The position numbers and the translations under genes are program-made. From the NCBI RefSeq assembly GCF_022095695.1, contig NZ_JAIFZM010000019.1:1-64000 (forward strand): a stretch of 64,000 nt of DNA. The letters are read 5' to 3'. The notes beneath the pieces are model-generated. The model saw only the letters and a list, made by a program, of their open reading frames with translations, did no database searches and had not been told where the DNA came from. The stretch comes from Oceanobacillus jordanicus. Lineage in GTDB: Bacteria > Bacillota > Bacilli > Bacillales > Amphibacillaceae. Below, piece after piece: positions 45,360 to 53,474 of this stretch (position 1 is its first letter; each line of letters begins with the position of its first letter).

Positions 45360-45695
45360 TTGAACGAAGATGATTCGATTCCGCTAATAGGTCAAGTTGT
45401 TCGTATTATGCAGGGACGGGAAGCAGGACAATATGCGGTTATCATAAAATTACTTGAAGATCGGTATGTCTTGCTTGCAGATGGGGAAAAACGTAAATAT
45501 GATCGACCAAAGAAAAAGAACTTGCATCATATTGAAGTTATGGACTACATTTCTCCTGAAGTCCAGAAAAGCCTTCTAGAAACTGGTCGTGTCACAAATG
45601 GTAAGCTACGGTTTGCCATAGCTAAATTTATCAATGAAGTTGTGACTGATTTGAAGAAGGGAGATCAACACGATGGCGAAAGACGATGTAATTGA
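45360..45695 (+). CDS. KOW-domain RNA-binding protein (L14e-like)
   Basis: A 111-residue protein whose first 45 residues are a KOW fold: [45 protein letters not shown]. The rest is helical. Small KOW proteins occupy this place between map and infA in many Bacilli (ybzG in B. subtilis), and are annotated as L14e/L6e/L27e-like with no proven function. The start is one of two adjacent TTG codons, 45357 or 45360; AAGGTG at 45347-45352 favours 45360. It overlaps infA by 23 nt, so translation is probably coupled. Confidence 0.82.
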   Translation: MNEDDSIPLIGQVVRIMQGREAGQYAVIIKLLEDRYVLLADGEKRKYDRPKKKNLHHIEVMDYISPEVQKSLLETGRVTNGKLRFAIAKFINEVVTDLKKGDQHDGERRCN

Positions 45696-45891
45696 AGTTG
45701 AAGGTACCGTAACCGATACATTGCCGAATGCGATGTTTAATGTAGAGCTTGAAAATGGCCATACAGTTTTGGCCCATGTCTCAGGCAAGATTCGTATGCA
45801 TTTCATCCGCATTCTGCCAGGTGATAAAGTAACGGTTGAACTTTCTCCGTATGATTTAACTAGAGGACGAATTACGTACCGTTATAAATAA
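45673..45891 (+). CDS. infA: translation initiation factor IF-1
   Basis: 72 residues, an S1-type OB fold: [72 protein letters not shown]-1 occupies the A site during initiation. AAGGGAG lies inside the preceding gene, nine bases before the ATG. Confidence 0.98.
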   Translation: MAKDDVIEVEGTVTDTLPNAMFNVELENGHTVLAHVSGKIRMHFIRILPGDKVTVELSPYDLTRGRITYRYK

Positions 45892-46038
<147 letters not shown>

Positions 46039-46062
46039 ACTAATAGGAGGTGTTACAATCTT

Positions 46063-46428
46063 ATGGCACGTATTGCAGGTATTGATATTCCACGTGACAA
46101 ACGTGTAGTAATTTCATTGACTTACATTTATGGAATTGGCAAAGTGACCGCAGAGAAAGTCCTTAAAGAAGCAGGCGTTTCAGAAGACACTCGTGTACGC
46201 GATCTAACAGAAGATGAGCTTGGTAAAATCCGTAAAGTAATCGATGTTTATACAACCGAAGGGGACCTTCGTCGTGAAATTTCCCTTAACATCAAACGTC
46301 TAATCGAGATTGGTTCTTACAGAGGTGTTCGTCACCGTCGTGGGTTGCCAGTTCGTGGACAAAAAACTAAGAACAATTCACGTACTCGTAAAGGACCTCG
46401 TCGAGCAGTTGCAGGCAAGAAAAAATAA
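46063..46428 (+). CDS. rpsM: 30S ribosomal protein S13
   Basis: 121 residues with [25 protein letters not shown] and the basic tail [32 protein letters not shown] that contacts P-site tRNA and the 50S subunit. Confidence 0.98.
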   Translation: MARIAGIDIPRDKRVVISLTYIYGIGKVTAEKVLKEAGVSEDTRVRDLTEDELGKIRKVIDVYTTEGDLRREISLNIKRLIEIGSYRGVRHRRGLPVRGQKTKNNSRTRKGPRRAVAGKKK

Positions 46429-46450
46429 CGTGAAGGAGGTAAGCTAATTA

Positions 46451-46840
46451 ATGGCACGTAAAACTAATACACGTAAACGTCGTGTGAAAAAGAATATAGA
46501 AACCGGTATTGCACATATCCGTTCTACTTTTAACAACACAATTGTTACAATTACAGATGCGCAAGGTAATGCGATTGGCTGGAGCTCTGCTGGATCATTA
46601 GGATTCAAAGGATCTCGTAAGTCTACTCCATTTGCTGCTCAAATGGCAGCAGAAACTGCAGCGAAATCTGCTGTAGATAATGGAATGAAAACTCTAGAAG
46701 TAACAGTTAAAGGACCTGGGGCTGGCCGTGAAGCAGCGATTCGTTCTCTTCAAGCAGCTGGTCTGGAAGTAACAGCAATTGTTGATGTAACTCCTGTTCC
46801 ACACAATGGCTGTCGCCCACCAAAACGTCGTCGCGTATAA
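46451..46840 (+). CDS. rpsK: 30S ribosomal protein S11
   Basis: 129 residues with [46 protein letters not shown] and the C-terminal [17 protein letters not shown]. It lines the mRNA exit channel. Confidence 0.98.
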   Translation: MARKTNTRKRRVKKNIETGIAHIRSTFNNTIVTITDAQGNAIGWSSAGSLGFKGSRKSTPFAAQMAAETAAKSAVDNGMKTLEVTVKGPGAGREAAIRSLQAAGLEVTAIVDVTPVPHNGCRPPKRRRV

Positions 46841-46857
46841 TTATACCGTATAGAATT

Positions 46858-46886
46858 TGTCACCCTGTCTATAATGGGTTATGATA
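46858..46886 (+). promoter_or_regulatory. possible promoter for rpoA
   Basis: TTGTCA (46858-46863), a 17-bp spacer and TATGAT (46881-46886). It lies in the 208-nt gap after rpsK. Confidence 0.5.
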
Positions 46887-46992
46887 GCTAAAAATGTAAA
46901 GGTCCGCCCTTTACCATACAGCATTCGAGAGACAAGAAGTACGAAAGTATTGCAGGTAGTGCAGAAACGCCAACTGCCTATTTGAGGAATTT

Positions 46993-47015
46993 CGGTTAGA
47001 CGCGGTGTCTAACCG
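46993..47015 (+). other. hairpin in the rpoA leader
   Basis: CGGTTAGAC (46993-47001) pairs perfectly with GTCTAACCG (47007-47015). A GGGGTTTCGACG follows rather than a T run. It lies 33 nt before rpoA and may affect its translation. Confidence 0.6.
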
Positions 47016-47048
47016 GGGTTTCGACGTTTTAAAGGAGGGTTTTATTGA

Positions 47049-47993
47049 ATGATCGAAATTGAAAAACCAAAAATTGAGACGGTAGAAGTCAGCGAGGATG
47101 CTACGTTTGGTAAATTCGTAGTCGAACCGCTTGAACGTGGATATGGTACCACTCTAGGAAACTCCTTGCGTCGTATCCTACTATCCTCACTTCCAGGTGC
47201 TGCTGTTACATCCGTTCAGTTTGATGGGGCGCTTCATGAATTTTCAACAATTGATGGTGTTGTTGAAGACGTAACGTCTATCATTTTGAACTTGAAAAAA
47301 CTAGCTTTGAAAATCTATTCTGATGAAGAAAAGGTTTTAGAAGTGGATGTACAGGGGGAAGGGAAAGTTACGGCCGCTGATCTGACATACGATAGTGATG
47401 TGGAAGTATTAAATCCGGAACTACCTATTGCTACATTGAACAGCAAAGGTAATTTGCGTATGAAAATCACCGCAGAACGTGGTCGCGGATACCGTCCGGC
47501 TGAAGCGAATAAAAAAGATGACCAACCTATTGGTGTTGTGCCAATCGATTCTATTTTTACTCCCGTTTCCCGTGTGACCTATCAAGTTGAGAATACACGT
47601 GTAGGGCAAGTAGCTAATTTTGATAAACTAACGTTGGATGTCTCTACAGATGGAAGCATTCGCCCAGAGGAAGCAGTTTCTCTTGGAGCTAAAGTTTTCA
47701 CTGAGCATCTTAATATTTTCGTTGGTTTAACTGATGAAGCCAAAAAGGCCGAAATCATGGTAGAAAAAGAAGAAGACCAGAAAGAAAAAGTAATGGAAAT
47801 GACAATCGAAGAGCTTGATCTTTCTGTCAGATCCTATAACTGCTTGAAACGTGCTGGAATTAACACGGTTCAAGAACTTGCAAACAAATCGGAAGAAGAC
47901 ATGATGAAAGTTCGTAACTTAGGTCGTAAATCATTAGAAGAAGTAAAAGTAAAACTAATTGATCTTGGCTTAGGCTTACGTGATGACGATTGA
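47049..47993 (+). CDS. rpoA: RNA polymerase subunit alpha
   Basis: 314 residues, as in B. subtilis. The assembly domain (residues 1-230) has [24 protein letters not shown] flexible linker follows ([12 protein letters not shown]). The C-terminal DNA- and activator-binding domain is [54 protein letters not shown] precedes the ATG at 47049. Confidence 0.98.
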   Translation: MIEIEKPKIETVEVSEDATFGKFVVEPLERGYGTTLGNSLRRILLSSLPGAAVTSVQFDGALHEFSTIDGVVEDVTSIILNLKKLALKIYSDEEKVLEVDVQGEGKVTAADLTYDSDVEVLNPELPIATLNSKGNLRMKITAERGRGYRPAEANKKDDQPIGVVPIDSIFTPVSRVTYQVENTRVGQVANFDKLTLDVSTDGSIRPEEAVSLGAKVFTEHLNIFVGLTDEAKKAEIMVEKEEDQKEKVMEMTIEELDLSVRSYNCLKRAGINTVQELANKSEEDMMKVRNLGRKSLEEVKVKLIDLGLGLRDDD

Positions 47994-48013
47994 TCATTGT
48001 TTTTACCAGCATT

Positions 48014-48072
48014 CCTATTCCCATTTAACCTGGTCCCGATAACCGGGACATACGCAGGTTAGGAAGAATAGG
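48014..48072 (+). other. nested three-helix RNA element upstream of rplQ
   Basis: Three stems are nested on one axis: CCTATTC/GAATAGG (48014-48020 with 48066-48072), AACCTG/CAGGTT (48027-48032 with 48055-48060) and GTCCCG/CGGGAC (48033-48038 with 48044-48049). Internal loops separate them. Downstream, CGCAGGTTTTCTTTGCG followed by TTTTT could be a weak attenuator (48076-48098). The gap between rpoA and rplQ is 154 nt. Confidence 0.55.
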
Positions 48073-48147
48073 TATCGCAGGTTTTCTTTGCGGTTTTTCG
48101 CATTTTTAAATTTAGTCTGTAGTCATCAAGAAAGGGAGGGATAGTCC

Positions 48148-48501
48148 ATGGCTAGAAAACTAGGTCGTACAACAGATTCTCGTATGGCTCTACTTCGTAA
48201 TCTTGCATCTGATTTGATTATTCATGAACGGATTGAAACAACAGAAGCAAAAGCGAAAGAGCTTAAATCTGTAGTAGATAAAATGATTACGCTTGGAAAA
48301 CGTGGTGATCTTCATTCACGTCGTCAAGCTGCAGCATTCTTGTATAACAAAGAAGCTAACGAAAATGAAAGTGTTGTTCAAAAACTTTTCAATGACGTTG
48401 CTGCACGCTATGAAGACCGTCAAGGTGGATACACACGCGTTCTTAAATTAGGTGAACGCCAAGGTGATGGAGCAAAAATGGCAATTGTAGAATTAGTTTA
48501 A
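48148..48501 (+). CDS. rplQ: 50S ribosomal protein L17
   Basis: 117 residues with [53 protein letters not shown] and C-terminal [25 protein letters not shown]. It is the last gene of the alpha operon and is followed by a terminator. Confidence 0.98.
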   Translation: MARKLGRTTDSRMALLRNLASDLIIHERIETTEAKAKELKSVVDKMITLGKRGDLHSRRQAAAFLYNKEANENESVVQKLFNDVAARYEDRQGGYTRVLKLGERQGDGAKMAIVELV

Positions 48502-48504
48502 TTT

Positions 48505-48568
48505 TACAAAAAGGCGTCGAGGGCAGGACTGAATCTCTTCATGAGGTGAAGCCAAGCCCTTTTTTTGT
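48505..48568 (+). terminator. terminator after rplQ
   Basis: ACAAAAAGG near 48506 can pair with CCTTTTTTTGT at the 3' end; an inner GGGC/GCCC and CTTCA/TGAAG stem complete a branched hairpin that ends in seven T. Confidence 0.8.
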
Positions 48569-48786
48569 AATTTAAAAAGGTAGTGGGCTTGTAACACTCT
48601 AGTGCTGGCTAATGTTGCTTGTGGAGTGTTTGAGCCTACTATGCCTTGTATCCAACTAGACGGAAGAAACATCATAGAGTATAAACCTCACAGAAGCGTT
48701 TTTAACGCCCTTCTGAACATTATTTAACCCATTGCCCCTACACAAACACACCTCAGGGGGAGAGAAGAGCTAGAGGAGGCATTAGA
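48569..48786. other. spacer before the ECF transporter operon
   Basis: About 218 bases without a gene. I see no convincing promoter with both boxes. AGAGGAGG just before 48787 is the ecfA1 ribosome-binding site. Confidence 0.5.
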
Positions 48787-49626
48787 ATGAGAGAGAAGCT
48801 AATAGAGTTTAGAAATGTATCCTTTCGATATAGAGAAGAGCACCCCTGGGTCTTGAAAAACTGTTCGTTTGAAATCTATGAAGATGAATCGATTGCTATC
48901 ATTGGCCATAATGGAAGTGGTAAATCCACAATAGCAAAGCTAATTAATGGCTTACTGTTTCCTCAAGAAGGCGAGATTTTAATAGCTGGAAAACCTGTAA
49001 CAGAGGAGACAATCTGGGATATTAGAAAAGATGTAGGGATGGTTTTTCAGAATCCTGACAATCAGTTCGTGGGTACCACCGTCCAGGATGATGTAGCCTT
49101 CGGGATGGAAAATAGAGGTATTCCAAGAGAAGAAATGATAGCCCGTATTGAGGAATCCTTAACAGCCGTGGGAATGCAGGATTACCATTTAACAGAGCCA
49201 CACCGGCTTTCAGGTGGTCAAAAACAGCGTGTCGCCATCGCAGGTGTACTGGCAGTCTCCCCAAAAGTCCTGATATTAGATGAAGCGACAGCGATGCTTG
49301 ACCCTAAAGGTAGAACGGAAATTATGAACACATTAAATCAAGTGCAAGAAAAAAATAATCTATCTCTCATCACGATAACCCATGACTTACATGAAGTCGT
49401 GCAGTCAGATCGCGTTATCGTCATGAACCATGGAGAGATTTGGGATGAAGCCACACCTAGAGAAATCTTTGCTAAAAAACATGCACTTCGAGAAATCGGG
49501 CTTGATGTGCCATTTGTCGCCATTTTGGCTGATGAGTTGCAGGTAAAGGGACTAGCTTTAACAAAGGAACCATTAAACCATGAAGAGCTGCTGGAGGAAT
49601 TATGGACATTACATTCAACAACGTAA
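48787..49626 (+). CDS. ecfA1: ECF transporter ATPase EcfA1
   Basis: The 279-residue ABC ATPase has Walker [10 protein letters not shown] (residues 38-46), the Q-loop [12 protein letters not shown], the signature [16 protein letters not shown] and Walker [13 protein letters not shown]. It is one of two ATPases of the energy-coupling factor module that drives vitamin and metal S-components encoded elsewhere. It overlaps ecfA2 by 25 nt, and the order ecfA1-ecfA2-ecfT-truA is conserved in Bacilli. Confidence 0.96.
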   Translation: MREKLIEFRNVSFRYREEHPWVLKNCSFEIYEDESIAIIGHNGSGKSTIAKLINGLLFPQEGEILIAGKPVTEETIWDIRKDVGMVFQNPDNQFVGTTVQDDVAFGMENRGIPREEMIARIEESLTAVGMQDYHLTEPHRLSGGQKQRVAIAGVLAVSPKVLILDEATAMLDPKGRTEIMNTLNQVQEKNNLSLITITHDLHEVVQSDRVIVMNHGEIWDEATPREIFAKKHALREIGLDVPFVAILADELQVKGLALTKEPLNHEELLEELWTLHSTT

Positions 49627-50474
49627 GCTATATATATCAAGAAAATAGCCCCTTCGCTCATAAGGCGATTGAGGATTTAAATTTTCATATCCCATCTGGT
49701 TCCTTTGTAGCTGTCATCGGTCATACAGGTTCCGGTAAATCGACCCTGATCCAGCATTTAAATGGTCTTGCCATGCCTTCAAGAGGCGAGGTAACGATTG
49801 GTGATTTTCACCTAAAAGCAAAAGAGAAGCCGAAGAACATGCGAGAACTGCGTAGCAAAGTAGGTGTCGTATTCCAATATCCCGAGCACCAGCTATTCGA
49901 GGAAACCGTTGTAAAAGATATCGCCTTTGGTCCAGAAAATTTCGGTGTCGAGAAAGCTGTAATCGAGGAGCGAATTCGAGACATCATTCCAGCTGTTGGA
50001 TTATCTGAGGATATATTAGAGCGTTCTCCATTTGACTTGAGTGGTGGGCAAATGCGTAGAGTTGCGATTGCAGGTGTTATGGCTGTACAGCCAGAAGTAC
50101 TTGTTTTGGATGAACCTACGGCAGGTTTAGACCCTCGAGGTCAAAAAGAGATTTTGCAAATGTTTTACGAGCTTCATAAAAGACAGGGGCTTACTACCAT
50201 TCTCGTTACCCATAGTATGGAGGATGCACTGAAATATGCTGACCACGTGTTGATTATGAACAAAGGGAAAAAGTATATGGAGGGAAACCCTGTTGAAGTT
50301 TTCACCCAAAAGGATGCATTGCATAAGGTGCAATTAGATGTACCAGAGAGTGTTGCATTCCTAAGTAAGTTTGAAAAGAGATTTAAGTACTCTCTGCCTT
50401 TTAAAGGTCAGACGGTTGATGAAATGGCTGAGGACATCCGTCGTGTCGTGCAAGGGGGAAGAATAGATGAATAA
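49602..50474 (+). CDS. ecfA2: ECF transporter ATPase EcfA2
   Basis: The 290-residue ABC ATPase has Walker [10 protein letters not shown], the Q-loop [13 protein letters not shown], the signature [16 protein letters not shown] and Walker [13 protein letters not shown]. It pairs with EcfA1. The ATG at 49602 lies inside ecfA1 behind CTGGAGGAA. Its end overlaps ecfT by 8 nt. Confidence 0.96.
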   Translation: MDITFNNVSYIYQENSPFAHKAIEDLNFHIPSGSFVAVIGHTGSGKSTLIQHLNGLAMPSRGEVTIGDFHLKAKEKPKNMRELRSKVGVVFQYPEHQLFEETVVKDIAFGPENFGVEKAVIEERIRDIIPAVGLSEDILERSPFDLSGGQMRRVAIAGVMAVQPEVLVLDEPTAGLDPRGQKEILQMFYELHKRQGLTTILVTHSMEDALKYADHVLIMNKGKKYMEGNPVEVFTQKDALHKVQLDVPESVAFLSKFEKRFKYSLPFKGQTVDEMAEDIRRVVQGGRIDE

Positions 50475-51267
50475 CACCCTGATCATCGGACAATATGTAC
50501 CAGGAAACTCCCTTGTTCATAAATTAGACCCAAGAACTAAAATTACACTTATTTTCTTTTTTGTATTCATTGTATTTTTAGCCAATAATGTAGTGAGTTA
50601 TAGTATTCTAGCGTTGTTTGCACTGGCCAGTATGGTGACCTCTCGTGTACCCATACGATTTATCATGAAGGGGCTGACACCTGTATGGTTCCTGATTGTC
50701 TTCACGTTCATCTTGCATATCATTGTAACGAAGGAAGGCACCGTATGGCTGGAGATATACTCCTTTCAGATTTATTCTGGTGGAGTATTTCAAGGGATTG
50801 CTATCTCATTGCGGTTCTTCTTGCTTATTCTCATTACATCTCTTTTAACTTTAACCACAACACCAATTGAGATTACCGATGCTATTGAGGATATGCTGCA
50901 TCCATTAAAGAAAGTGAAGTTCCCTGTTCATGAGCTTGCACTGATGATGTCTATTTCTCTTCGGTTTATCCCAACACTTATGCAGGAAACAGAAAAAATC
51001 TCCAAAGCTCAGGCCTCACGCGGAGTTGACTTTCGGACAGGTTCTATCAAAGATCGAGCAAAAGCGGTGGTTCCATTGCTGATTCCTTTGTTTGTTAGTG
51101 CCTTTAAGCGGGCGGAAGAGCTGGCTATGGCGATGGAAGCTCGTGGGTATAAAGGTGGAGAGGGACGTACGAAATTAAGAGAATTAAAGATAAACGCACG
51201 TGATATCGCCGTTTATCTACTATTTATCGCTGTCATTGCAGGTCTGCTGCTAACAAGAGGCTATTAA
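50467..51267 (+). CDS. ecfT: ECF transporter transmembrane subunit EcfT
   Basis: 266 residues with five to six membrane segments. The two coupling-helix Ala/Ser-Arg-Gly motifs, [11 protein letters not shown] (about residue 180) and MEARGYKGG (about 221), dock into the EcfA ATPases. It links the ATPases to exchangeable S-components. Confidence 0.96.
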   Translation: MNNTLIIGQYVPGNSLVHKLDPRTKITLIFFFVFIVFLANNVVSYSILALFALASMVTSRVPIRFIMKGLTPVWFLIVFTFILHIIVTKEGTVWLEIYSFQIYSGGVFQGIAISLRFFLLILITSLLTLTTTPIEITDAIEDMLHPLKKVKFPVHELALMMSISLRFIPTLMQETEKISKAQASRGVDFRTGSIKDRAKAVVPLLIPLFVSAFKRAEELAMAMEARGYKGGEGRTKLRELKINARDIAVYLLFIAVIAGLLLTRGY

Positions 51268-51284
51268 GGAAAGGCTGAAACACG

Positions 51285-52040
51285 ATGGTAAGACTACGAT
51301 GTACCATTTATTACGATGGGTCCCAGTTTTCCGGTTTCCAAATACAACCCAAAAAGCGAACAATCCAAGGTGAGCTGGAAAGAGCGTTGAAGAAAATGCA
51401 TAAGGGTAGCGACATTCGGATCCAGGCATCTGGCCGGACTGACACTGGCGTGCATGCAAAAGGGCAAAAAATCCATTTTGACTCCCCTTATACGATTCCA
51501 ACAGGGAACTGGAAGCTTGCGCTAAATACTTTATTGCCGGGTGATCTTTATATTAAGGACGTAACAGAAGTCTCGGAAACATTTCATGCTCGCTATGATG
51601 TAGTCGAAAAAGAATATCGCTATTACGTAACAAACGAAAAAGAGCCTGATGTGTTTAAACGTCATTATAGCTATCATTTCCCCTACGTACTTAATGTCTC
51701 GAAAATAAAAGAGGCGTGCACTTACCTGGAAGGGACACATGATTTTACAACCTTTTCATCTGCGAAAGCAACGACGAAGGGGAGTAAGGAAAGAACCCTA
51801 TTTCAGGTAAGCTGCGAACAGCAGGGGACAGAGCTGGAATTTATTTTTCGAGGGAGCGGCTTTTTATATAATATGGTGCGCATCATTGTTGGAGTGCTCC
51901 TAGATGTTGGACAGGGGCGGCGTAACCCCGAAGACATAAATGACTTGCTGAAACAGAAAGATCGTCAGCTTGTGGGCGAAACGATTCCACCACAGGGGCT
52001 TTATTTGTGGAATGTTGTCTATGAAGAGGAGCCTTCATAA
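51285..52040 (+). CDS. truA: tRNA pseudouridine(38-40) synthase TruA
   Basis: The 251-residue enzyme modifies uridines 38-40 in the anticodon stem-loop of tRNAs. The catalytic Asp53 is in ASGRTDTGVHA. The FHARYDVVEKEYRYYV and GSGFLYNMVRIIVG segments are typical. It starts 17 nt after ecfT with GGAAAGG; it probably belongs to the same transcript. Confidence 0.96.
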   Translation: MVRLRCTIYYDGSQFSGFQIQPKKRTIQGELERALKKMHKGSDIRIQASGRTDTGVHAKGQKIHFDSPYTIPTGNWKLALNTLLPGDLYIKDVTEVSETFHARYDVVEKEYRYYVTNEKEPDVFKRHYSYHFPYVLNVSKIKEACTYLEGTHDFTTFSSAKATTKGSKERTLFQVSCEQQGTELEFIFRGSGFLYNMVRIIVGVLLDVGQGRRNPEDINDLLKQKDRQLVGETIPPQGLYLWNVVYEEEPS

Positions 52041-52079
52041 TGTAAATAGAGGATTTACGCAAATCATTTGCTCATCCCC

Positions 52080-52109
52080 TTGACAAATCCCTATACTTTG
52101 GTGTATTAT
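52080..52109 (+). promoter_or_regulatory. sigma-A promoter of rplM-rpsI
   Basis: TTGACA (52080-52085), an 18-bp spacer and TATTAT (52104-52109). Confidence 0.75.
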
Positions 52110-52127
52110 GATCTATGGCAATTTATT

Positions 52128-52200
52128 TCTGAAACCACGATTAGCCCCGGAATCTAATTGTGTTGAATATAGAAATAGCGAAACGAATTTTAAAATGAAT
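52128..52200 (+). promoter_or_regulatory. candidate L13 leader
   Basis: CACGATTAG pairs with CTAATTGTG (about 52137-52164) around a CCCCGGAAT loop, in the leader of rplM. The placement and the hairpin agree with the L13 leader family of Firmicutes, by which L13 represses its own operon. The match is by eye. Confidence 0.5.
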
Positions 52201-52223
52201 TTTTAATTATGGAGGGAACAATC

Positions 52224-52661
52224 ATGCGCACAACTTTCATGGCGAATGAATCTAATATCGAACGCAAATGGCTTGTTGTGGATGCTGAAGGCCAACGTCT
52301 TGGTCGCTTAGCTAGTGAGGTTGCTGCAATCCTTCGCGGAAAGCATAAAGCAACTTACACACCACACGCTGACACTGGCGATAATGTAATCATCATTAAC
52401 GCAGAGAAAATCGAACTAACTGGTAACAAAATCAATGACAAGATCTACTACCGTCACTCAAACCACCCAGGTGGATTGAAAGAACGTAATGCATATGAAA
52501 TGCGTACAAAATACCCTGAGCAAATGCTTGAGCTTGCAGTCAAAGGAATGCTTCCAAAAGGTTCTCTAGGCCGTAAAATGGGTAAGAAATTGCACGTATT
52601 CAGAGGCGCTGAGCACAATCACCAAGCACAACAACCTGAAGTTTACGAACTTCGCGGGTAA
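52224..52661 (+). CDS. rplM: 50S ribosomal protein L13
   Basis: 145 residues, equal to B. subtilis, starting [34 protein letters not shown], with [18 protein letters not shown] and [24 protein letters not shown]. The ATG at 52224 follows GGAGGGA; an in-frame ATG at 52209 overlaps that site. Confidence 0.98.
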   Translation: MRTTFMANESNIERKWLVVDAEGQRLGRLASEVAAILRGKHKATYTPHADTGDNVIIINAEKIELTGNKINDKIYYRHSNHPGGLKERNAYEMRTKYPEQMLELAVKGMLPKGSLGRKMGKKLHVFRGAEHNHQAQQPEVYELRG

Positions 52662-52680
52662 TTAAAAGGAGGTTAATCAA

Positions 52681-53073
52681 ATGGCACAAGTACAATACTA
52701 CGGCACAGGTCGTCGAAAAAAATCAACTGCACGTGTACGCTTAGTACCAGGTACAGGTAATGTAACTATTAATGGTCGTGAAGCGAAAGACTATTTCCCA
52801 TACGATACTCAGCTTTTAATCTTGAACCAACCACTAGCTGCTACTGAAACTCAAGGAACTTATGATGTTTTAGTAAACGTTCATGGTGGAGGATTCACAG
52901 GACAAGCAGGAGCAATCCGCCACGGTATCGCTCGCGCACTTCTTGAAGCAGATCCAGAATACCGCGGATCTCTTAAATCAGAAGGCTACCTAACTCGTGA
53001 CGCTCGTATGAAAGAACGTAAGAAATACGGTCTTAAAGGCGCTCGTCGTGCACCACAGTTCTCAAAACGTTAA
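52681..53073 (+). CDS. rpsI: 30S ribosomal protein S9
   Basis: 130 residues with [20 protein letters not shown] and the C-terminal tail [17 protein letters not shown] whose final Lys-Arg reaches P-site tRNA. It follows rplM by 19 nt. Confidence 0.98.
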   Translation: MAQVQYYGTGRRKKSTARVRLVPGTGNVTINGREAKDYFPYDTQLLILNQPLAATETQGTYDVLVNVHGGGFTGQAGAIRHGIARALLEADPEYRGSLKSEGYLTRDARMKERKKYGLKGARRAPQFSKR

Positions 53074-53092
53074 TTTTATATTTACGTTTCAA

Positions 53093-53127
53093 GGCTCTTT
53101 TCACTTATGTGGAAAGAGTCTTTTTTT
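53093..53127 (+). terminator. terminator of rplM-rpsI
   Basis: GGCTCTTTTCAC (53093-53104) pairs with GTGGAAAGAGTC (53109-53120), then seven T. Confidence 0.92.
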
Positions 53128-53348
53128 CTGTCCAACTTTGGGATTGAATACCCTGGGCTAATTTGGGAAAATCTCGGATGTTTTCTCCTTCGCTTCATCG
53201 GTAACATGAGTATTCCATCACTTTCCCCACTTATCATAGTAATAGCATTTTGACGTTTTCATGGTTAGTAATGAAATATTCTTTGTTAGGATCCATGCCT
53301 GCTTCGACTACAACTGAACCCGTAATTTTCGTCATACTTCTCTGCTCT
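53128..53348. other. gene-free spacer before the phosphatase promoter region
   Basis: About 220 bases with no open frame of note and no clear promoter or hairpin. The regulatory repeats begin at 53349. Confidence 0.6.
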
Positions 53349-53398
53349 TCTACATAAAATTAACGAAGTTTTAACAGTTTCCCTACATTCATTTAACA
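53349..53398 (+). promoter_or_regulatory. Pho-box array (candidate PhoP operator)
   Basis: Five TT(A/C)ACA-like hexamers lie at exact 11-bp spacing: TCTACA (53349), TTAACG (53360), TTAACA (53371), CCTACA (53382) and TTAACA (53393). The known PhoP box of B. subtilis is four TT(A/T/C)ACA repeats separated by about 5 bp, one helical turn apart, used at phosphate-starvation promoters. A TATTCT (53437-53442) about 38 bp downstream could be the -10. It lies 76-126 bp before a phosphatase gene, which fits the regulon. Confidence 0.75.
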
Positions 53399-53474
53399 TA
53401 CTGTCCTTAAAGTGTAACTAGTGAGGTTTAGTTAGTTATTCTAAAATGCAGCAGAAAAGGGGAAATAAAAAAGT

